A stretch of 64,000 bases of DNA from Zantedeschia hybrid cultivar (lineage: Eukaryota; Streptophyta; Magnoliopsida; Alismatales; Araceae). This document shows, piece by piece, positions 1 to 11,128 of this stretch. The stretch covers positions 17,580,234 through 17,644,233 of the forward strand of contig JARZZO010000014.1 in assembly GCA_030544215.1 (NCBI GenBank). The letters are read 5' to 3'. A program made the translations under genes and the position numbers. Within the stretch, counting starts at the first letter, position 1; each line of letters begins with the position of its first letter. A model generated the notes under the pieces. It was not told the origin of the DNA, did no database searches, and was given only the letters and a program-made list of their open reading frames with translations.

Positions 1-1240
1 AGGAGGGTGAGAAGCCCCGAGTGAGATGCGCACTTGTCTTGGTCGGGAAGGATTTTGAGGGCCTACGTGAAAGGAGAGCCCTGCGATGGGGTAAGGTGAG
101 ACGCCTTGGGTGAGATGCCCGTTCCAATCGCGTATGTTCTTTCAAATTTGGGAAGAATTCAAAAGACGTGCCATTTTCTCCCTTACTTCCACCCATACTC
201 CTTTTTGTCTTTTGAACTCCTCGCACTTCACTTTCAACTTTATTACCTCTTAAGATATTTTGTCACCCTTACACATCCTATATCCATGTACTTCAGTATG
301 GTCTCTGGCCACTTTGCTTTTGTTGTGCCCTATTGTATCATGCTGTTTAAATCTGTAAATTATTCTCAAATGTGTCATTGATTTCTTTTCTTCTGATTTT
401 TGTACATGTTAGGACTTAGGAAGAGCTGGACTCGGGAGATTAAAATTGCTAGGGGACAATTGCAAGAGCCAAAAGAAGGACGCTATTGAAGCAATGCATA
501 CTCAGCTGAAAGCCTGAAATGGTCTGGTTGCTATGAGGCATTTTCTTTGTTGTGAAAAAAAAGGCGACTGGCTTGTTATTCCTGGTTTACTGCTTCTTTG
601 TGAGTGACAAGGGATGTGGTTGATGCAAAACGCAGAATGATTGCTATGTTGGTTCCCAAATATGAGGCTTGGGTGATGCTGACAATCTTTTATGTTTCTA
701 AGAAAATTGAAATGTTGTCTAGCTGAAAATGTTTTATGTGCCTAAGAAAATTGAAATGTTGTCTATGGTCAATGGCTCAGCCCTTCAGGTTAATCAAAGT
801 AGTCATGATTTCTCCCAAGAAAATATTTTCTTGGGATTTGCTGTTTTGCATAACTGTTCCTTTCTCTTCTTTCACTTCAGGGATGACAGGTGGTTGATAT
901 GCAGACATTGGGCACAGCAGACTTTATTTGAACTTTATTTGACTGCATTTGCATAATCAGGTATTCTGGTGGCTGATCATCAATTTCTGATTGATCATTT
1001 GTGTGTGCCATGTTCTCTTTGTTTTGAAACTAAGTGTGCCATGTTCTTGAATATGTTAGGTTGAAGCACAAGAAGTTTGTCACACCACCCCAATCCTAAC
1101 TGCATTGGTGTTCTGATGGCAGTGATGATGCTGCACTGTGAGTGAGGCTGTGAGCTACCACAAACTAGCAGAACTGTAGCCAAGTACTTGTGCCTTCGTC
1201 TTAATAAAGAATTATTAAAACCCTTGCTATGGTCGTTAGA
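1..1240. other. Non-coding stretch, possibly the 3' end of a + strand transcript
   Basis: I recognise no protein here. The only open frames are short and unrelated to known families. An AATAAA hexamer at 1203-1208 and a pyrimidine-rich tract ending in CAG near 880 would fit the last intron, last exon and 3' UTR of a gene that begins left of the window; that is inference. A 34-bp segment is directly repeated with two differences at 688-721 and 732-765. The first 130 bases contain a twice-used 'gagtgagatgc' phrase and look like degenerate repeat DNA. Confidence 0.25.
688..765. repeat. Short tandem duplication (34-bp unit, two copies)
   Basis: The unit starting ttttatgt at 688-721 recurs at 732-765 with two substitutions and a 10-bp spacer. 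It is a local duplication with no coding sense. Confidence 0.75.
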
Positions 1241-3439
1241 TTCAAGTTCTGTATGACATTGCTTTTAAAACCATTTTACTCGCAGATACTTGTTGGAAAA
1301 CTTGCCATTGGTATCTTTACTTCCCTGGAGGATGGATTTCCAATTCAATTTCTTGCCCTCATGGGAAGGCAAGCTGCTATTGCTTTAGATAGAATTAACT
1401 GCTAACATCATGTATGGATGCTGAGGCCGTGTGTCTTACAGATGCTGATCAGGTTATGGCGAATTGATGTTAGATGACCACCAGAAGTACCACTGAGGTA
1501 CGTCTCACATTCAAAGGGTGTCTCAGGTCTGGCGTAGTTAGGAGAGGTTTTCCCACGTGGCGTCGGAGGCTACCCTAATTGGATTTGGGGGGTGATGGGG
1601 AGCTTAACGATATGGTGTGTCCTTGAGTAGGACAGCTTCAGGGGAGGGAGTTTCGACACCCTGACTGTGGGTGTCAACACCCAGGAGCCACAGAGCAGCA
1701 GTAGAAGTAGTTTTTGGGGGTGTCAACACCCACAGCCAGGGTGTGACACCCTGGGCGCTCTCTAGAAGCCCACTCACTTGGGGGCATCAACGCCTCCACT
1801 GAGGGTGTTGATACCATCCTGATATAGACCAGTTTGAAGGTGTTTTAGGGTTTTGTTTCAGTGGATCATGTATATTATAATTTGGGGTAAGTGTCTTAAG
1901 AGGTTGGAAACATATGAGGCGGTTGGAGGATTTTGCTAAGGTTGTGTTCTTGTACTGATGTTCTTGAAGAGAATAGTGCAAGGTGGCAGTGAAGGAGTCG
2001 AGCTTCGTGGATGTAGGCATATTCTCAAATCACGTAAATCTGTGTACTCTTTCTTCCTCTCCCTCTCTTTGTGGTTTGCTTGTGATTACTTGTTTGTTCT
2101 GTATGTCTGATCCAGTCAGTGAGGTGAGCAAGAATGATTTCTCGCAATAAGTAAAATTAGTAGCATTTTGGATTGTGGAAGCCAAATTTGCTGATGAAAA
2201 ATGAAAGTACTGTTCATGTATATATGGCTTCCTTGAAGTTCTGCCTGCAGAGATGTTCCTTACCATTGCTTTGGATGAGAAATTTTCACTTTTAGTTGCC
2301 ATAACTCCCAAAGTCCCAAACTTTAGTGGGAATATTTTCTCATTGCAACTGGCCTTTTAACATTATTAATCTTTAGGACCTATTCGAAAACCTAACAGCT
2401 TATCCACATTTTAAAACGACATCATTTCACAAAATTCACTGGACACAGGTGACAGGAGCCCTCCCTAGTGAAATGCTGAATAAATAAAAAACTAGGGTAC
2501 ATTCGGATTGGCAACGATGGCCTCTTTTCTGACAACTTGCCATGTTGTCGATGGCCGCCACCGTTCTACTTGAATCGATCCATCGTGTTCCTTTCGTCTG
2601 GATGTGAAGGAAAATGTTACCAGTGTTTGCTTACATGACAAAGTTGAACACGTTTCAGTGGGAAAGTTTTATACTGCCCAGTGGTATTTTCAATTTAAAA
2701 AGGATTTTTTTTTTTTTTTAAAAAAAACTATGCCCTGACCCAACCTATATGTCCCAAGTTTTCAGTATTTAAGAGCAGCTTTCCATTAGCTTCTTTCAAT
2801 TGCTATTGTTCGCCTATGGGACCTGATCCCAAGTTATTAAAAGCCCAAGCACCTTTCATCGGCTCATGCTTAATGGGCATTTAGGTTCAATAATTACTCA
2901 ACAGACTACCAAATATCTCTTCTTTTACTGCAAGTGGTCCTGTGGAAATGCTATGAAAATAGCTTGGTTCTCTACCCCACGCTTTTGCGTTTGGTTAAGA
3001 GCATCTAAAGAACAGCTAACCTGATCATGTAAACAAAGTCAGCAAGATGGTGAGCATTTCGTCTGTCTGGAAAAGTAATATTATCCATCTCAAAGTGATC
3101 CGGAAGCTTTAAATAGCCAAAGAAAACGTTGCCTTCCATTAAAATACTAGTGTTTTAGCAGAGTATGGGCATGCAATGCTAAAAAGTGAAAATTGTTCAA
3201 ACAGAAATGAAGGTGAGACTTGAGACCTGAGGGTGGGGATATAATAAATAAATATAAATATAGCCGTCCGTTTCTATTTGTATTTATATCCAATTTTACC
3301 AAAATATAATTCTAAAACATCCAACGTAGTTTGTATTAATTATTACAAATATAAATATTGATTTCATGATCTGGTGATTATTCGCATTCGGATTCATATT
3401 TGTACATCAATATGAATATAAATACACATATGTATAAAT
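1241..3439. other. Intergenic region without recognisable genes
   Basis: No coding region is supported. The stretch holds the palindrome cluster near 1.65-1.82 kb (listed separately), an A/T homopolymer block near 2.71 kb, and an AT-rich section at 3.24-3.43 kb. Confidence 0.5.
1655..1815. repeat. Cluster of palindromes around GGGTGTCAACACCC
   Basis: The 14-bp perfect palindrome GGGTGTCAACACCC occurs at 1669-1682 and again at 1718-1731. GACACCC at 1655-1661 pairs with GGGTGTC at 1669-1675. CCAGGGTGT at 1736-1744 pairs with ACACCCTGG at 1746-1754. Degenerate versions (GGCATCAACGCC, GGGTGTTGATACC) follow up to about 1815. Such clusters occur in plant LTR-retrotransposon and DNA-transposon subterminal regions; no parent element could be delimited here. 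Confidence 0.6.
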
Positions 3440-3962
3440 GAGTAATGCTTGTTGCACCATTGTGGATGCAAAAATGTTGACTTAGATTGAGTCCTCCAAC
3501 CCTTTCCTGCCATGGAGGCAACCCACCTCACATTAAACGTATCCAACGCCGTATGCACGTCTGGGCACATGGGAGGCTAGATTTAAAAACATAAAAAAAA
3601 TATATCCTCTAAATTGTTTTTATAGAACATGGATTATGCTCCTTAAAGCACAATCAATCTCTGTGATCACACTCTCAAGAGCATAATGTTCTAAGAGCAT
3701 TTCGAAATACGAGAGTATGATCATGCTCTCAAAAATTTCATCGTGCTCTTCACAACATAATCAAGTTCTAGAAAAGTAGTCTAGTAGGTATTTTTTTATT
3801 TCTTTTGAATTTGACTTCTTATGTGCGTTGACGTGTGGATGATGTCGGATGCATTTAATGAGTGGAGACAACCCCCACATGAACTGTCCAGCTGACAGGA
3901 CTAAGGGGGTTAGAGTTTAATCCAGGTCAACATTTTTGTACATGCAGCGATTGGATTCACTC
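3440..3962. mobile_element. Fold-back MITE, GAGTAAT family, member 1
   Basis: The left end GAGTAATGCTTGTTGCA (3440) and the right end (about 3962, ...gattggattcactcc) are imperfect inverted copies. The clearest inverted block is gcaaaaatgttgac (3468-3481), matching gtcaacatttttgtaca near 3926-3942. The element has no coding capacity. It shares its terminal motif with the elements at 4428, 14926, 28670 and 58791. Confidence 0.55.
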
Positions 3963-4427
3963 CACTTACATCTCTCTTTGAGAGGTAGAACATAAATAAG
4001 AAAAAAAAAAAAGGAAGAAGAAGGCTGGTTTGTGAAATACCCATTTGCCCTTCAATCATATAATCCTCTTGTGAGTTGTGAGTCTCTCGGCTTATAATTT
4101 TGAAATTTGAAAACACATGGGCATGCCTCCTAATGTCAGAATTGGGCCTTTTCTCTTCCCCCACCTTAACTCTTTTTTTCATAGTCTCTGTGTCCATCAG
4201 AATAAAGGAAGAAGACTGCGAGCAGGACTCCTCTCTCTCTCTCTCCACCCTCTTGGAGGGAGCAAAAAGGCACATACCCGGATCCCAGAGTTGGAGCAGG
4301 GCGTAACGTCATGGCTGTCTAGCCGATCACATCACAGATCCCTTCACCTTCTTGCCCCCGTCCATCCCCCCGTCGCACCTTTTCCTTTTGTTCCCACGAT
4401 TACAGTGCTTACAGTCTTATTAGAAAC
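3963..4427. other. Intergenic spacer with CT microsatellite
   Basis: It contains a (CT)n run near 4231-4247. The open frames on both strands are low-complexity and match nothing I recognise. Confidence 0.4.
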
Positions 4428-4881
4428 GAGTAATGTTTGTTGAACTGCATGATAATTTAAGTGGACTGCAATGTAGGGGCAGCAGTTGTCAGTCGGATCT
4501 GACGGTGGTTGTGCAACCCGACAGAGAGGAAGAGTTAGTTTTTTTTTTTTTTTTTTTTTTTTTGAGAGTGTAATCGAATGGTGCAGTTGAGTCATTTGGG
4601 TTGGTCTCAACTCTATTGTATATTTTTTAAAAAAAACTTTTGATATAGACTTCGATTTAAGTGTAAAAACTCTTGTTAAAAAAATTATATAGTTGGGTTG
4701 GAGTCGACCCAATTTTTTATCGGATGCTCTAAAAATATTAAAAAATCTAAACATAAAATAAAAAAATAAAAAAATGGCATCCCTCCACCTAGTCGAGCTG
4801 CACAGTAGTTCGATCAGTTCGATCGGATGACTGATGCTCCATGTATTGCAATTCAGGTAGATTACAATGCTTATATTACTC
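4428..4881. mobile_element. Fold-back MITE, GAGTAAT family, member 2
   Basis: It begins GAGTAATGTTTGTTG at 4428 and ends ...gcttatattactc at 4881, the inverse of the start. Internal arms also pair loosely: gtgcaacccgac on the left and gtcgagctgcac on the right. A 23-bp poly-T lies at about 4540-4563. The flanks share ACGAG on both sides, a possible 5-bp duplication. There is no ORF of interest. Confidence 0.5.
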
Positions 4882-4885
4882 ACGA

Positions 4886-5380
4886 GAAATTAAGGCTGTA
4901 AATGGGTAAGATACGAACGAAACAGATGTTTCCGTTTTCCGATTCCGATAAAAATAACTTATTTTTGTTTTCGATTTTGATCAAATCGAAAAATGCATTT
5001 TTCGTTTCCTCTTCCGATAAGATTGGAAAGTGCATTTTTCGTTTCCGATTTGTTTTTGATACTGATATCGAAATCGGATATTATTTATAATAATTATCAA
5101 AAATTACTAATTTCTTAATTTATTTATTTAAAACTTATTAGGGTCTTCTCTTCTTACAAAAGTCCATCTCCTCAACCGTTAGATTAAAAATGATCAAAAG
5201 GTTAATATTTATTATTAATAATAAACTTAATAATAATCAAAATTGAAAATCAAAAAACGATACAAAACAGGTGTTTCTGTTTCCGATTCCGATGATTTAT
5301 CGGAAATATGCAAATATTTTTTATCGAAAACGGATATTTTTCAATAATAAATCGAAAAATCAAATAATGACAATCCTAAA
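4886..5380. mobile_element. Probable hAT-like MITE
   Basis: The left terminus TAAGGCTGTAAATGG and the reverse complement of the right terminus (TAGGATTGTCATTA) resemble the TAGGGGTGTAAAT ends of plant hAT-like MITEs. The arms carry repeated 'tttccgattccgat' phrases near both ends (about 4930 and 5278). No clean 8-bp target duplication was found, so the ends are approximate. Confidence 0.4.
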
Positions 5381-5809
5381 AATAGAAAGAAAGATAGGAA
5401 TGTTCTACTCGCTTGGAAATGGCGAAAGAAGAAGGGTGCCTAAAATACATGCCTTGACCCCACTCTGAAGCGTTCCAAACATCGGTCATGTAAAACAGGG
5501 TCATTTAGAGTCTCAAATGGTATCTGAATCCTTTCATATCATATGAGAGTAAGGATGTTATCTTCCGAGAGAACAGGTAGTGAAAACAGGATTTCATCTT
5601 TCATGTAACGGGAGAAAATTCACAAAGGCCTACAAATGTTGAAGTCTAGAGGATCTGGTCCTTGGTCTTGTAGAATGTAACCATAACTTAGTAAGATAAC
5701 TACTTCGTTTGGAAGTTTTAACTCCTTACGGATAAAACATAGTGGAAGAACTTAAACAGGATTCGTCTTAATAAATAAATAAACTTGTTTGTTAATGCAA
5801 TACCAAATT
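5381..5809. other. Intergenic spacer, no gene seen
   Basis: No recognisable coding, RNA or repeat feature. It directly precedes the Gypsy element's target duplication. Confidence 0.4.
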
Positions 5810-5814
5810 AGGCA

Positions 5815-6469
5815 TGAAGATGGTTAAGTTGGCCTTAGTCCAGAAAGGTCCAACAACAAACAGCTCAGCGGCCTATGGCCCAGTCAGTAGGGAATGGTTC
5901 CCAAAAACTGACTTCTCGAGAAAAGGTCAGTCAACCAGGCCACTCAAGGGCGAGACTCTCAAGCAAGGGCCCAGAGCACAACTCATTCGAGATTCCGACT
6001 TCCCACGAAGGTAAGTCGAGATCCCAACTTCCTAAGAAGAAGAAGGCGAGCCCCCCAAGCGAAGGCCAGAGACGTCACTCAACAGTAGCCTAACAAGATT
6101 CAGTCGAGATCCCGACTTCCCAAGAAATCAAGATCCTCATATACACCTTCGTGGCAAAACCATGTAAGAGCCTTTTAAGGCTCCTGGACAAAGACGTCGA
6201 ATTCTCCAGAAGTCCGAGAAGATTCAAACTTTTCACCCCTCCTTAGGCGGGAATTCTAGTTCCACATTAGTCAATTGCTTACTCATGGCATGTCTCTATA
6301 GATCTTTGCCTCTCATTAAGAGAGCGGATCGTACCTTCCAGCCTGACTGCCTTTTTTCCTCTCGTAGGCTCCTATCCTGGGCATTTCTACCTAAACAAAT
6401 TCTATATAATAAGTAGTTAGAGATTGGATTGGACAGAAGTCATCGCCTAACCAATTTCTAACCACTACA
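5815..6469 (+). repeat. 5' LTR of the Gypsy element
   Basis: It starts TGAAGATGGTTAAGTTGG and ends ...AACCACTACA. It aligns along most of its length with 10065-11123, including the shared phrases 'gccttttaaggc', 'gttccacattag' and 'cctctcat.aagagagcgg'. The length is 655 bp. It contains dispersed variants of 'gagatcccgacttccc'. Confidence 0.88.
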
Positions 6470-6490
6470 CGATTGGCACCATCTGTGAGA
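6470..6490 (+). other. Putative primer-binding site
   Basis: Directly after the 5' LTR comes cgattggcaccatctgtgag. Plant Gypsy elements typically show a near-identical TTGGCGCCGTCTGTGGG motif here, which primes minus-strand synthesis with a tRNA 3' end. The C-to-T and G-to-A differences from that motif fit decay. Confidence 0.55.
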
Positions 6491-6497
6491 AATGTAC

Positions 6498-7614
6498 AAA
6501 AAGTCATGTTCGAGGAAACCCAAAGAACAACCGCCGCGCCAGAGCCAAGTCCCAGCAGGACGCCCACGGCGATGGTAGCAAATCTCACGCCTTCCAGAGC
6601 GCATCATTGGCCCTGTCATGCAATGGCCATGACCCTCTGGGAGTCATGACACAGCAGCTGGGCATCTTCATCAACCTGATGCAAGAACGTTTGTCTCCTC
6701 CACCTACATGCATTCCTCAGGGAGCTCAACCACCGACGCAGCAAGCTGCTCCTAGAGGGCGGCAAGGAGTCTGAAGTGCATGAGGACGCCTCATCATCTT
6801 CGACAGAAAATCTGTCGTAACGACCCCCGACATGCTAGTTCGGAAGTCGTCAGGTCAAATCGCTCTTCCCCCAGGCAAGGAGGAGGCGACAAAAGCCATA
6901 GCCACCACACGAACGCACCGGCTCAATCCCACTCTTTTCAAGTGGATCCTACCATCGACCGACGCATCTACGAGCTGGAAAGGTGGCTCGACAAACGGGA
7001 ATGATAATTGGAGCGACGAGAAAGGCAGCTCAAGGGACTTCTCAGAGAGAGGGGTTCTTCCTCCCCCGCCAACGAAGATGAGGATCTGTCTTCTTTCTCC
7101 CAGGATATCCTCGACGTTCCTATGTCGAAGAAGCTGTATAACAACTTCAACACTTACGATGGGCAGGACGATCTCAAGACCCATTTCAACAACTTCCAGT
7201 TGCATATGATTCTGCACTAGATCTCAGACGTCATCTGTTGTCGCGCCTTCACCACCACCCTGGTGGAGATAGCGTAGGCGTGGTTAGCCTCACTTCTCCC
7301 TGGAACTATCCATTCATTTCGACAGGTCGGGAGGCTATTCAGTGACCACTTCATAGGTGCTCACCATAAGAAATCGTCGGCCAGTCTGGTGGCAATCAAG
7401 CAGTGGCGCGGAGAGTCCCTCATGGACTGCATCGCTTGTTTCCACATGAAAGCCCTCCGTGTGCTCGAGGTGTCCTTAACTGTCACAGCCCTTACACAGG
7501 GCACCCGAGATGACGCACTTAGGAGGGCGATCATCTTCCAAGCTCCACAGACCCTCAACGCGCTCGTCACCTTGGCGCCCTAGCACGCCGACTGCGAGGA
7601 GATGGTGACCGCAC
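6498..7614 (+). pseudogene. Decayed gag gene of the Gypsy element
   Basis: Gag would form the virus-like particle core of the retrotransposon. The N-terminal part begins at an ATG near 6509 (MFEETQRTTAAPEPS...) but soon meets stops. From about 7008 to 7609 a single frame reads as the retrotransposon gag domain: FTTTLVEIA, LPGTIHSFRQ, LFSDHFIGAHHKKSSASL, IKQWRGESL and GTRDDALRRA are family hallmarks. That frame is interrupted by three TAG codons (7218-7220, 7275-7277, 7581-7583). Each replaces a position where CAG would fit the family. The reading then stops at the nested LTR insertion (7615). It is not functional. Confidence 0.82.
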
Positions 7615-9205
7615 TGTTAGAATTGGGTGGCCTCAAAGCCAATCATTGTACATTCTAGTTCAAATTATTAATAAAGGCAATCATTTCTTCATTTAATAGT
7701 TCTCATAATTAACTATCGTAATGAAGGTCCATAGACAAATGTATGGGATATTGAATCATGATGAGATCATGATAGTGAGATCAATATCCTAAGGCAATTG
7801 TCTTAAATAGTTCTCGATCATAGGATATTTGAGATGGACATTAAATATCCGATAAGATCGACACAAGTTATGTCTGCTCATATGATGAAGGTGAATGATC
7901 TCACATTCACTCGTGTGGTGACACTAAGACAAACAAGTGGGTGCTCATTAGAGAATGAGTTCACTGAACATACCCAAATAAGAATTCCTGGATGGTAATT
8001 ATACCTATTAGTCAACCAGAGAATTCAATCGTTGCAGTAGCACAGTTGGTCCTTTGACCTGAGTCACCAATGATACCTTGTTTGTGGACCATTGTATCTT
8101 GATTCTCTGACTCGTGGACTTTAACCATTAAGTCCACCATAATCGGTTTTTCAGATACAGTGGAAAGCTTGTGAAGGTAATTGAGTGAACAACAAGGGAT
8201 CACTCACTCTTGGTATAAGACTGGAGAGAGAATGTCCTATGGATGTGTACACAGAAATCTCTGGCCATGGTCAAATGAAAGAGATGTCTTTCTAGATATT
8301 AACTGTGTACTGGAATCTATCTGGATAATGCGATAAAGGGTTTGACTATAAAACCATACCCTTGCGTTATTGGGACATTGCATGAGTGAAGGATTATATC
8401 TGTGCGGCATCTGCAGACGGAAAGGTTCAATTGAAGGGAACAATATCCCTTATATCTTCTGGGATCATGAGGTAGTGTTTGGTGCTGTTCATGATCAGAA
8501 GGCCAAGTGATTTGATCATCAGATGATAATTCACTTGTTTATTAAATTAATCATTTAACATATGATGTTTAAATGTTAATTAATAAATATTAAACTCAAG
8601 AAACAGTTCTAAGTTTAATGGGCCTGCAACCGGACTGATATATGGGCCTAGAGGGTCACACACATAAGAGTTCTCGTCAGACGGTGAGAGATGTTAAATT
8701 TCATGCTTATCTGGGTTTTTGTGAAAAGCTGCAGGATAAACATGAAGATTTAATGGAGAATTATCCAAGGCCAAACTCTTGGATAATCATGAGGATTAAC
8801 TCTTGTGCTTATCCTTATTTCGATATAAGGAGGGCCAAGGGGGAGGGGTAAAAAGTTGGTTGGACGAATTTTACTCCCCAAATTCTCTCTCTCCTCTCTC
8901 TCTCTCCTTCTCTCTCTCTTGGAGTGGATCTGTCTCTCTCCGCGCATGGTGGATTTGAGATCTGGTCGGAACACTCAAGTCGAGGAGGAAATCACGTCTG
9001 CTGCGGGAACTCGTGTGGATACCTCTAGAGATCGTACGCGTGCGCGATTACCGAGTCGGCATCATTCACGGGAGATTCGAAACCCCGCAAAGGTGAAGAA
9101 CTGTTCTTCCCGCTTAGATTTTAATGTCCGTTTTACGACTCCAGCAACCGATACAATGGAATCATTTTTATTTCCGCTGCGTTCATGGCGATTCCTTACA
9201 CGCAC
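7610..9205. mobile_element. Nested solo LTR with CGCAC TSD
   Basis: A TG...CA unit from TGTTAGAATTGGG (7615) to ...ATTCCTTACA (9200), 1,586 bp, is flanked by CGCAC on both sides (7610-7614 and 9201-9205). It sits inside gag. No internal retrotransposon sequence and no second LTR is present, so it is a solo LTR left by recombination between two LTRs. A TATA-like 'actataaaacc' near 8345 and a CT-rich leader at 8884-8940 fit LTR promoter anatomy. Superfamily not determined; the ends resemble Copia-type LTRs. Confidence 0.88.
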
Positions 9206-10064
9206 ACCACTCCCAAGTAGAGGAGGTGGCTGCAAGCCATAAGTTCTCCAATACAATATTCTCTATATGTTCCCCCTTGACCGCCCACACTTGAGAAGGG
9301 GCTCTAAGCCTTAAGTTCTCCGAGTGCACACACTCGGGAAAGCCTCTTAAGCCATATGTTATCCCCCGAGTATTCACACTTGAGAAGGGCTCTTAAGTCA
9401 TAAGTTCTTCGAGTACCTACACTCGAGAAGGATTCTTAAGCCATATGTTCTTCCTCAAGTGCTCACACTTGGGAAGGATTCTTAAGCCATAAGTTCTCCC
9501 TCGAATGCCTACGCTTGGAAGGAACTCTTAAGGTATACGTTCTCTCCCGAGTGCCCAAACTCGGGAATGGCTCTTAAGCCATAAGTTTACCGAGTGCACA
9601 CATTTGGGAAGGGCTCTTAAGCCATAAGTTTTTCCTTGAGTGCTCACACTCGAGAATGGCTCTTAACCCATAAGTTCTTCCTCGAGTACCTACATTCGGA
9701 AAGGACTCTTAAACCATAAGTTCTTCCTCAAGTGCCCACACTCAGAAGGGCTCTTAAGCCATACGTTATTCCTTGAGTGCCTATACTCGGGAAAAATTCT
9801 TAAGCCATAAGTTCTCCCTCGAGTGCCCACACTCAAGAAGGACTCTTAAGCCATATGTTCTCCTTTGAGTACTCGCACTCAAGAAAGGCTCTTAAGCCAT
9901 ATACTCTTTAGGTGCTTACACTTGGGTAGGGCACTTGACAACAATTCTAAGTCATACAAGTTTCAAGCCATATTTAGAGACAAGGTAGACAATGGTCCTA
10001 GAGCCGCACGCCTCCATGTCACTCTCATCCTCGTAGACTGCAAGCCTGAGAGTGAGGGGGGCAG
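9206..10064 (+). repeat. 46-bp tandem repeat array and polypurine tract
   Basis: About 14 imperfect copies of a roughly 46-bp unit run from 9235 to about 9905, each with the core 'cttaagccataagttc' and a 'gagtgc..acactcgggaa' hairpin-like segment. Some units start at 9351, 9394, 9484, 9530 and 9576. The array lies between the gag remnant and the 3' LTR, where many plant Gypsy elements carry tandem repeats. A purine tract (gagagtgaggggggcag, ending at 10064) directly precedes the 3' LTR and fits the plus-strand primer. Confidence 0.8.
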
Positions 10065-11123
10065 TGAAGAAGGTTAAGTTGGCCTTGGCCCAGAAAGTCC
10101 CAATAATGAATAGCCTAGCAGCCCACGGTCTAATCAACAGGGATTGATTCCCGAGAATCGACTTCTCAAGAACCAACTTCTTGAGAAGAAGTTAGCCAAC
10201 TAGGCGACTCAAAGACGAGGCTCCCAAGCAAGGGCTCAAAGCACCACTCATCTGAGATCCTGATTTTTCGCAAAGGTGAGCTAAGATCCCAACTTTCAAA
10301 GAAGAAGAGGGCGAGGCCTTTAGGCAGAGGCCGGAGGCGTCACTCAACAATGGCCCAATAAGACTCAACTAAGATCTCGACTTTTCGAGAAGTGACTTCT
10401 CGAGAAGTCAAGTTCCTCATATATGCCTTCATAGCATGAGCCTTTTAAGGCCCCTGGACAGAGACACCGACTTTCTTAGAAGTCCAAGAAGATTCAAACT
10501 GTCCGCCCCTCCTTAAACGAGAATCATAGTTCCACATTAGGCAACTGCTCACTCAGGACATGTCCCTACGATCCCTGCCTCTCATCAAGAGAGCGGCTCG
10601 TGCCTTCTAACCTGGAGGTCCACGATCCCCTCAATTAGAGGGCTTAAATCATGAGACCACCAGTTGGCCATTGTTGGAAGATCCTCCAGTGCCGCCTACT
10701 GCTCCTATATGAAGGACCCATCACCCTCCAGAAAGAGGTACATAATCTTGCACCCAGAGAAATCCCAATCTCCTAAGAAAGATTCTAACTTAGGTATCAG
10801 AGGATTCCCCCCCCCCCCAGTTGGCCATTGTTGGAAGATCCTCCAGTGCCGCCTACTGGTTCTATATGAAGGACCCATCACCCTCCAGAAAGAGATACAT
10901 AATCTTGCACCCAGAGAAATCCCAATCTCCTAAGAAAGATTCTAACTTAGGTATCAGAGGATTCCCCCCCCCCCCCCCCGAGATAGAGAGCCCCCTTGAG
11001 TGCCTCTTTTCCTCTTACAGTCTCCTATCCTAAATGTTTTCACCTAAACAAATTCTATCGTGACGAGTAGCCAAAAATTAGATCTGACGGAGGTCATCGC
11101 CTGACCAGCTTCTGACCGCTACA
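10065..11123 (+). repeat. 3' LTR of the Gypsy element, expanded
   Basis: It starts TGAAGAAGGTTAAGTTGG and ends ...GACCGCTACA next to the AGGCA duplication. It is 1,059 bp, about 400 bp longer than the 5' LTR, because a segment absent from the 5' LTR lies at about 10617-11000. That segment contains two nearly identical 157-bp copies (10661-10817 and 10818-10979), each ending in a poly-C run. Confidence 0.85.
10661..10979. repeat. 157-bp tandem duplication ending in poly-C
   Basis: Unit 1 begins cagttggccattg at 10661 and unit 2 at 10818. They differ at only a few sites (for example ctgctcc versus ctggttc). Unit 1 ends in 10 C residues and unit 2 in about 14. The duplication is much younger than the LTR around it. 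Confidence 0.88.
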
Positions 11124-11128
11124 AGGCA

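Larger units (their letters stand above)
5810..11128 (+). mobile_element. Degenerate Ty3/Gypsy LTR retrotransposon with AGGCA TSD
   Basis: The element runs from TGAAGATGG at 5815 to ...CCGCTACA at 11123 and is flanked on both sides by AGGCA (5810-5814 and 11124-11128). Order: 5' LTR, primer-binding-like segment, decayed gag, nested solo LTR, 46-bp tandem array, purine tract, 3' LTR. No protease, reverse transcriptase, RNase H or integrase is visible, so it is non-autonomous or internally deleted. The gag sequence and the 'attggcaccatctgtgag' motif after the 5' LTR resemble non-chromoviral (Tat-like) plant Gypsy elements; the lineage is inference. The two LTRs differ by many substitutions, so the insertion is old. 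Confidence 0.9.

Noticed and set aside
4100..4443. Overlapping + strand ORFs near the CT repeat
   Set aside because: No domain, low complexity, and they extend into the end of a MITE.
9235..9905. CRISPR-like array
   Set aside because: The units are contiguous and diverged without unique spacers, the sequence is plant nuclear DNA, and the array sits inside an LTR retrotransposon.
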